64,000 bases of DNA from Litoditis marina (lineage: Eukaryota; Nematoda; Chromadorea; Rhabditida; Rhabditidae), in assembly GCA_964036275.1 (NCBI GenBank), contig OZ038437.1, positions 17,900,859-17,964,858 on the forward strand, read 5' to 3'. Position 1 is the stretch's first letter, and each line of letters begins with the position of its first letter. Made by a program: the position numbers and the translations under genes. Of the stretch, positions 58,256-64,000 are shown piece after piece. Below the pieces are notes generated by a model. That model was not told the DNA's origin, ran no database searches, and saw only the letters and a program-made list of their open reading frames with translations.

Positions 58256-59619
58256 TACCCTGAAAAGACTAATAAGATAAGAAATGAACTTAGAAAAACA
58301 CGAACAAAAATGATAATGCTAAATACGGGGCACTACCAAAGTGAAGCACAAATACTACTAAGAAACGCTCCAGTGGTGTGAACAACTCCATATCTCGTTT
58401 AATACACTTTTTCCGATTCAAGATGCGTGTTAAGTTACAAACAACATTCAAGATTGAGCGAAAAAATAAAAAATTGACAATGAAATCGACGTTTTCTTTA
58501 GAAATTTAGCAGCTGGCATAATTCCATGCCCGCACGCACGCGACCGCTCGCGCCCAACGTCAACACAGGCTAACATCGATTACGTTTGCCGCGAGCGGTT
58601 AGTTGGCAATGGAGCAGGTTTGCATAGAAGTTCTCGTTTTCGTTTGCGATTGTGTTCAAAATATCGTTGACTTGGAACTAATAGTAAACTAGTATTTCGA
58701 ACTTTTTCCCCAATTGACATGACGGTCATGAGTCAAATGGTCAGTTCTAGACACTGGTAGATACTTATAGTATAAAATAAAGTTGCTGGCCCTCCATAAA
58801 GTTCAAACCAATATGGATTCCTAGTGTTGGTGCTCTCAGAAAATTCTTATCTTTCTTCGAAGCTTTTTTCGTCGAATGACTTTCACCGATCGGGTATAGG
58901 TATTCTCTTTTCGCTTTTTATGAAATAGATGACGAGTTTTTCTTTACAAGACACAGAGCCTGTTTCATGCACTCGTAACCTTCCACGGTAAGATCTTCGG
59001 CTGATTTCTTCCCGAACCAGTTGGTTCGGTGAAAAACCAAACCACTCGGGTACTCAAACCGAACCAAACCCTAACAAACGTTACGTAGTTGACCAACTTT
59101 AGCATTTATAAGTGGAATTGGTTTGGTTCCTTCGTTTTCAGCCTAAATCTGATTCGGTCTTGGAATGAATCACCTGGTTTGGGAAGAATCGGCTCGATTT
59201 TGGTTTGGGGAGAGTCGATTCGGGAAGTTCACCAAGATCTCACTTTTAGGCTGATTTATAACTATAATGTAACATAACTAGTCTACACAAAAATTTTAGA
59301 CACTTTTTCTCCACCTGATCACACTACAAACACAGCAAGGGAAACAGCAACCCAACAATCATGAATCGAGCACTTTTTAGTTTTATTTTCTCAAAGCAAG
59401 CCTAGTCGGTATTTTTTTTGCCTTGCTCGAACTTGTTTGTGTTGGATACCGTTGCTTTACGCCCAAGATCGTGAATTAAGACGTGTACCGTGACTTTAAC
59501 GATTTGGTCACACCGTATATAGAGAGTGAACAAATCTCAGTTTTACATTCCTGATTCAACGAGGGCAAAACTATGTGATCAAACTACAATGTAGATATGG
59601 CAAAACCAGACAATCCTCC
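58256..59619. other. Upstream region of the DOT1-type gene, no coding gene seen
   Basis: Should contain the promoter or outron. An acceptor CAG ends four bases before the ATG. A GC-rich patch (58530-58605) with GCGAGCGG and CGCTCGCG lies about 300 bases upstream. An AACCAAACC/GGTTTGG inverted repeat lies at 59010-59220. Confidence 0.45.
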
Positions 59620-59780
59620 CAAACTCATAAGGAACTCTATGAGTTGTTAATGAGAATATCATGAACAGCTCATGAGCAGCTCCTGAACTTCCAATGTTAA
59701 AGCAGAGCAATCAATATGAACTCATGAGAAGTTCGTGAGATATCGCTCATGAGGTATCTCATGAGATTTTCGAGGAATCG
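59620..59780. repeat. CTCATGAGA repeat cluster, copy 2
   Basis: Same CTCATGAGAAGTTCGTGAGA and TATCTCATGAGATTTTCGAG units as 8585-8775. Confidence 0.65.
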
Positions 59781-60050
59781 CCACCGCGCCAGACTTCGAA
59801 GAGACCCGACTCTATACACATTTGTGTATAAATTCCGTATTTAGACCGAGTAACAGGAAAAACACTCCGATTCTCCCTTGAAATGACGTGAATTCATTTC
59901 TTTTTCGGGCTTTTCGCGCCCTCTCAAATGGACTCTTAATCGTATTCCTAATTGAAAGGCGGCAATGCAATCTGTTCACTGGCAACCCCATTTCCCATTT
60001 ATAGGGTGGCAGTGGATCCGTGATTGTAGTTTGATGTCCAACTAACTCAG

Positions 60051-60495
60051 GTGAAAGTTACAGGCCTAAAATAGGCTAAATCCAGGAAAATTTAGGAAAA
60101 TATAAATGGCTGGATTAGAACCAAATTAGGCTTGTCGGCACCTAATTTAGCCTGGTAGACACCTATTTTAGGTCTGTCGTCACCTATTTCAGGCCTGTAG
60201 CCCCTATTTTGAACTGGAATTAACCTATTTTAGGCTTGTAGCCACCTATTTCAGGCATTCGCGAAAAAAATAATTATCGCGTGTTACAAGCCCAAAATAG
60301 GTTAATTCCAGCTCAAAATAGGGGCTACAGGCCTGAGATAGGTGTCTACCAGGCTAAATTAGGTGTCTACCAGGCTAAATTAGGTGCCGACAAGCCTAAA
60401 ATAGGTGCCGACAAGCCTAATTTGGTTCTAATCCAGCCATTTCGATTTTCCTGAATTTCCCTGAATTTAGCCTATTTTAGGCTCGTAGTTTTCAT
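60051..60495. mobile_element. 445-base palindrome of CCTATTTTAGGC modules
   Basis: The left half has CTATTTTAGGCTTGT-type units; the right half is the complement, ending GCCTATTTTAGGCTCGTAG. Within each arm the module repeats several times with CACCTA spacers. The whole could fold into one long hairpin. No coding frame. Confidence 0.88.
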
Positions 60496-60734
60496 CCTTG
60501 AAATCGAAAGTGTCGAATCCTGACTGAAATGCGCAAATCCCAACTACAAACACAATATTGTTATATTTATTTAAAACAAAAATATTTGTTGTCATTGAGA
60601 CTTTTTGGATGTTATTATGAAAATATGTGCTCAGTGAAAGGTGCCACTCAAAACGTTTCGACCCTGATTCAAGACGATTTTGGTGTTGTTCTCAGAGTGT
60701 GTAGTTAGTATATGGTTGGCTCTCCCTCTCCAAA

Positions 60735-60935
60735 GCAATTCTTCAGGCCAATTCCACAAGGAACCCGGTATTTCGTTAACCCTCTCAGTTAACCTTAACC
60801 GGGTTACTTGGTTAACCCCTTTGTTATTCCCTTTGTAACCCTTTTTACAATGTCTTCTGGGGAAAATTTGGGGGTTAACAAGTGGTTAACAAAAGGGTTA
60901 ACCAAGTAACCCGGTTATCTTCACGTTATACTTCA
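60735..60935. mobile_element. GGTTAACC palindromic element
   Basis: ACCCGG.ATTTCGTTAACCC and TTAACCGGGTTACTTGG are mirrored by GGGTTAACCAAGTAACCCGG. Related in style to the GGTAACC palindromes but distinct in sequence. Confidence 0.65.
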
Positions 60936-60986
60936 CCCCATTCCGCCGTCTTAGTGGTTTGATCCTCCTGCTTTTCATCTAAAATT

Positions 60987-61260
60987 GGTGAATTCAATAT
61001 GTAACCGGGTTTTTCGGTAACCCAACCGGTTTTTGGTGACCTATTTTTCAGGTTACTTCAGCAGGTAACCGGTTGGTAACCGAAAAGGAAAAACCGGTTA
61101 CCTGTTTTTCTAACGTAAAATGTGTTTTTTACCGTTAGTTTGTACGGTAACCGGATTTTACTTTCAGGTTACCTACCGGTTACTTGTGAAGTAACCTGAA
61201 AAAAGGATTACCAAAAACCGATTAGGTTACCAAAAAACCCGGTTACATATAGAATTGGCC
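60987..61260. mobile_element. ACCGGGTTTT/GGTAACC long palindrome, copy 4
   Basis: 274 bases with the same ends and modules as copies 2 and 3. Confidence 0.88.
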
Positions 61261-61647
61261 TCTAAAATTCAAACACTTCTAGCGCTTGTGCGCTTGTGCC
61301 GATAAAACTATGAGGCTGATTTTGTCCCATCCTATATAATATATGGGTGGTGAGCAAATATGTGTTGTAGTTTCGTGCTCACTGTTTACACACATCACAA
61401 GTCTGGTATTCGACACTGGAAAATACATTTGCCTCTTTCGCTTAGAGACCAAGCAGTGGTCAGTTTTTCTTGTTTCTATGCGTTTTATCTTGAAAAAACA
61501 GTTTCTACTGACGAATATAATACACATTAATTTCGTGAAATTGCCATCCTTGACTAAATAATAGCCACTTCATCAAACAACCTGTTTCTTAGCGACCGCA
61601 CTGTAGAAAAACAGCGCGGGATGTCAAAACCAGATTGTTCCAATTTT

Positions 61648-61722
61648 ATGTTCAGTGGCGCAGTGGCAAAGCTCTCGCTTGGCGCCGGAGCCCCGCGGGT
61701 TCGATCCCGGCAATGAGGAATA
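61648..61722 (+). other. tRNA-like sequence, probable pseudogene or SINE head
   Basis: A box TGGCGCAGTGG at 61656-61666 and B box GGTTCGATCCC at 61698-61708 match RNA polymerase III promoter consensus with correct spacing. The anticodon arm pairs only partly, the T stem has one mismatch, and the seven bases on each side do not form an acceptor stem. I therefore do not call a functional tRNA. Confidence 0.5.
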
Positions 61723-61839
61723 ACTAAGCTGCTCTAATGAGACAGACTGTTGGTGTTGAGCGTTCGCAACCGAGCCCAAATTTTGTTACTGAAATTAAAA
61801 TACGGTTGAAAACATAATTTCAAGAGTTTTTACATCTCT

Positions 61840-61942
61840 CACTCACGCTCTCTCTCACTCATATTTTCTTCTTTTTCCCCTCTCTCTCTTCCTCTTCTTT
61901 TCATTTCTCTCTCTCTCTCTGTCTCTCTCTCTCTCTTCTCTC

Positions 61943-61991
<49 letters not shown>
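61840..61991. repeat. CT microsatellite
   Basis: About 150 bases of CT/TCTC repeat with small interruptions. Confidence 0.95.
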
Positions 61992-61993
<2 letters not shown>

Positions 61994-62160
61994 TTGTCTC
62001 ATTCAAATTCGACATTTATCATAATTCGCGTACCCCATTAAGTATACATCCTCGAATGGGGCTATATGTCTGCCAAAAAATTGCCATTCCAAATGTTAAG
62101 TCGTGCGTTTAAAGACAAAATATTATAAAATTCTCTTTTTTAAAGAAATTCCATACATTG

Positions 62161-62288
62161 TACCAGAATTTAAATGAATGGTCACGCAAAGTTATCGTTC
62201 TAATGAGGAATCGTGCACTTAATCACGAGTTTCTGAGTTCTGCTGTGTTTAACATCTTCCATGTGACTGTGCAATTTACTAACAGTAT
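62161..62288. mobile_element. AGTCAATTG..CACGTGA MITE, copy 5 (diverged)
   Basis: Shares AATCGTGCACTTAATCA, TGCTGTGTTTAACAT and CTAACAGTATAA with 10927-11058, but the left end has decayed. Confidence 0.65.
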
Positions 62289-62329
62289 AACCTTCTTTTC
62301 TGTGTTTGTAGTTTGGTTTTCTTTGCTGG

Positions 62330-62792
62330 TTAAAGGGACCGTACCTCTATAATGTGCAATGTAATAATTTTTGAAATATGAAAAATTTCATTTATCCTGT
62401 TTCGCGATGAAAGTCATTTATTCTGTTAGAGATGACACATTATTACGGAGCAAAACAGAAGCCAACGAGATTTGGGTTACTGTAATGCAGCAATCCTTAA
62501 TCTATCACTGCATTGTAGTTATCATGGTATTTACAAATCTTTCTCCACATATTTCATATTGATAAATTTGGCCATCTTTTGAATGTGGTTTTGTAGTTTT
62601 ATGGACATTTTGAAAATTTTGTACGTAGGTGAACTCGGCGGTGTATGTACGTGCGCGTGGTCGCGCCACGTTTTCGAGAACACGGAGCAAGACAAAAAGT
62701 TGACACCTACATGAATGATTTCGGTTTTTTAATGTGAACAATACCAACTAATCAGCTCGAACCTCCCAATTAAAGAGGAATGGTCCCTTTAA
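62330..62792. mobile_element. 463-base TIR element (TTAAAGGGACCGTACC), copy 2
   Basis: The ends TTAAAGGGACCGTACCTCTA and GAGGAATGGTCCCTTTAA are inverted repeats. The interior matches 11697-12174 closely. Confidence 0.88.
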
Positions 62793-63479
62793 ATGTTCAT
62801 GTTCACTACAATGTTCACTATCCTCATTTAATGTGCAAAAACTAAACAAAACTTGAGATCAATAACATATATCACAAACTTGTAGTTTATGTTGTATTGT
62901 TTTATATACTTTGTAATACAACAATTGAAAACTACTTTGCGTTTCCATGGTCACAATGGAGGAAAGGTCCTTATTCCCTTATTGCGTGTCATTGAGAAGT
63001 TAATTGAGTGGTCGAGACAGACTAGTCATAGTTCTCGTCACTCAGACAACTCCTTACCAATTAGAATTTCATTTTTGCAGTAGATAGGACGAGAGAGTGT
63101 GCAGGTCAGAGAGACGCAGAGGTCTGCGGCCTCATTGATCTTAATGCTCTCGCTTTTGTAGCCGGCCAATTGCAGAAAGTTGGCGCTAATCGTTCTAAGG
63201 TTTTTCATCAGTTGTGAGGATTGGTCAAATATTTGTAGTTTGATCTCGAAACACACCATAATTCATGAGTTTACACTGCAAAGGGTGAAGCAAGAGAGTA
63301 AAACTACAAACAGAGCGCAACAACATAAATGACACAGATTTCTTTACAACATAGAACATCCACACTTTTCTGTGTTTCAAGAATGAGCTATAACTCTGAT
63401 TATTATGAGGTGGTGACTAAGTTACCTCCTATACTCAAAGCTACTCATTTCTTTCTGAGGTATTTTTTGTACCATCTCT
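62793..63479. other. No gene seen
   Basis: A piece of the GCAGGTCAGAGAGACGCAG palindromic family lies at about 63085-63215. Otherwise unassigned AT-rich sequence. Confidence 0.4.
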
Positions 63480-63530
<51 letters not shown>

Positions 63531-63593
63531 TCTCTCTCTCTTAGCTCTCTCTCTCTCACTCTCTCTCTTTCTCTGTCTCTCTCTCTCTCTCTT

Positions 63594-63625
<32 letters not shown>
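63478..63625. repeat. CT microsatellite abutting an assembly gap
   Basis: Almost pure CT repeat running directly into the N run. The true length is unknown. Confidence 0.95.
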
Positions 63626-63825
63626 NNNNNNNNNNNNNNNNNNNNNNNNNNNNNNNNNNNNNNNNNNNNNNNNNNNNNNNNNNNNNNNNNNNNNNNNNNN
63701 NNNNNNNNNNNNNNNNNNNNNNNNNNNNNNNNNNNNNNNNNNNNNNNNNNNNNNNNNNNNNNNNNNNNNNNNNNNNNNNNNNNNNNNNNNNNNNNNNNNN
63801 NNNNNNNNNNNNNNNNNNNNNNNNN
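63626..63825. other. Assembly gap (200 N)
   Basis: Exactly 200 N, a conventional placeholder size. The real gap length is unknown. No CT repeat is seen on the right side. Confidence 0.99.
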
Positions 63826-64000
63826 CTAGTTTTCTACTTTTGATGATTTCTATGTCTTATTCTCTCCCTTTCTACCTAATTCATTGCGATTCACTGCTTG
63901 CTCTAACCACTATAAATCTGCTTTAATTGCGGAATCCCACTAGGAAAGAGTAGATTGGAAGAAGCAATCTCTACAACTACTGAGGATGTTCCAGAACTTG
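63826..64000. other. No feature seen after the gap
   Basis: 175 bases without a recognisable frame, repeat or signal. Confidence 0.4.

Overview
This window is nematode nuclear DNA, most likely from a Caenorhabditis-type species. The signs are T-rich CAG splice acceptors, acceptors placed one to a few bases before start codons (the usual trans-splicing layout), AATAAA signals 15-20 bases after stop codons, and protein families typical of the group. It is a draft assembly: a 200-base run of N at 63626-63825 sits in a CT microsatellite. I inferred all exon models by eye from open frames, GT/AG sites and phase continuity. No transcript evidence was available.

Left part (1-21.5 kb): mostly mobile and repeat DNA. 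It holds the probable last exon of a cysteine-containing peptide gene (576-638), a complete three-exon gene for a small secreted CS-alpha-beta (defensin-like) peptide (2916-4452), and on the minus strand a signal-peptide exon of a paralogue (10300-10372). It also holds a decayed LINE reverse transcriptase (4812-5830) and a weak cluster of possible exons at 15.5-17.1 kb. tRNA-derived SINEs, palindromic MITEs, microsatellites and large inverted repeats fill most of the rest.

Middle (21579-28812, plus strand): a complete 14-exon flavin-containing monooxygenase (533 aa) with both dinucleotide-binding motifs, the FMO signature and a C-terminal membrane tail. Its introns hold a SINE, a nested MITE, a five-copy tandem repeat that duplicates a splice acceptor, and two partial exon duplications.

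Right part (32560-58255, minus strand): two genes in tandem. The upstream one (58255 to 42800, 25 exons, about 861 aa) is a DOT1-type histone H3K79 methyltransferase, probably dot-1.1. It has a complete SAM-binding catalytic domain, basic patches, a coiled coil and several possible alternative 3' ends. The downstream one (41361 to 32560, 16 exons, about 869 aa) is an unrecognised lysine-rich, proline-rich, RGG-tailed probable nuclear protein. It converges tail-to-tail with the FMO across a 3.7 kb gap. From 58.3 kb to the end I see no protein-coding gene, only palindromic elements, a tRNA-like sequence, microsatellites and the gap.

The most unusual feature is recurrent local duplication of exon/intron boundaries. 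In three neighbouring genes, short tandem repeats have copied a real splice acceptor or donor two to five times, leaving arrays of competing near-identical splice sites. Two further FMO exons have partial copies in introns. The dense palindromic MITEs, some nested and some against splice sites, are the second theme.
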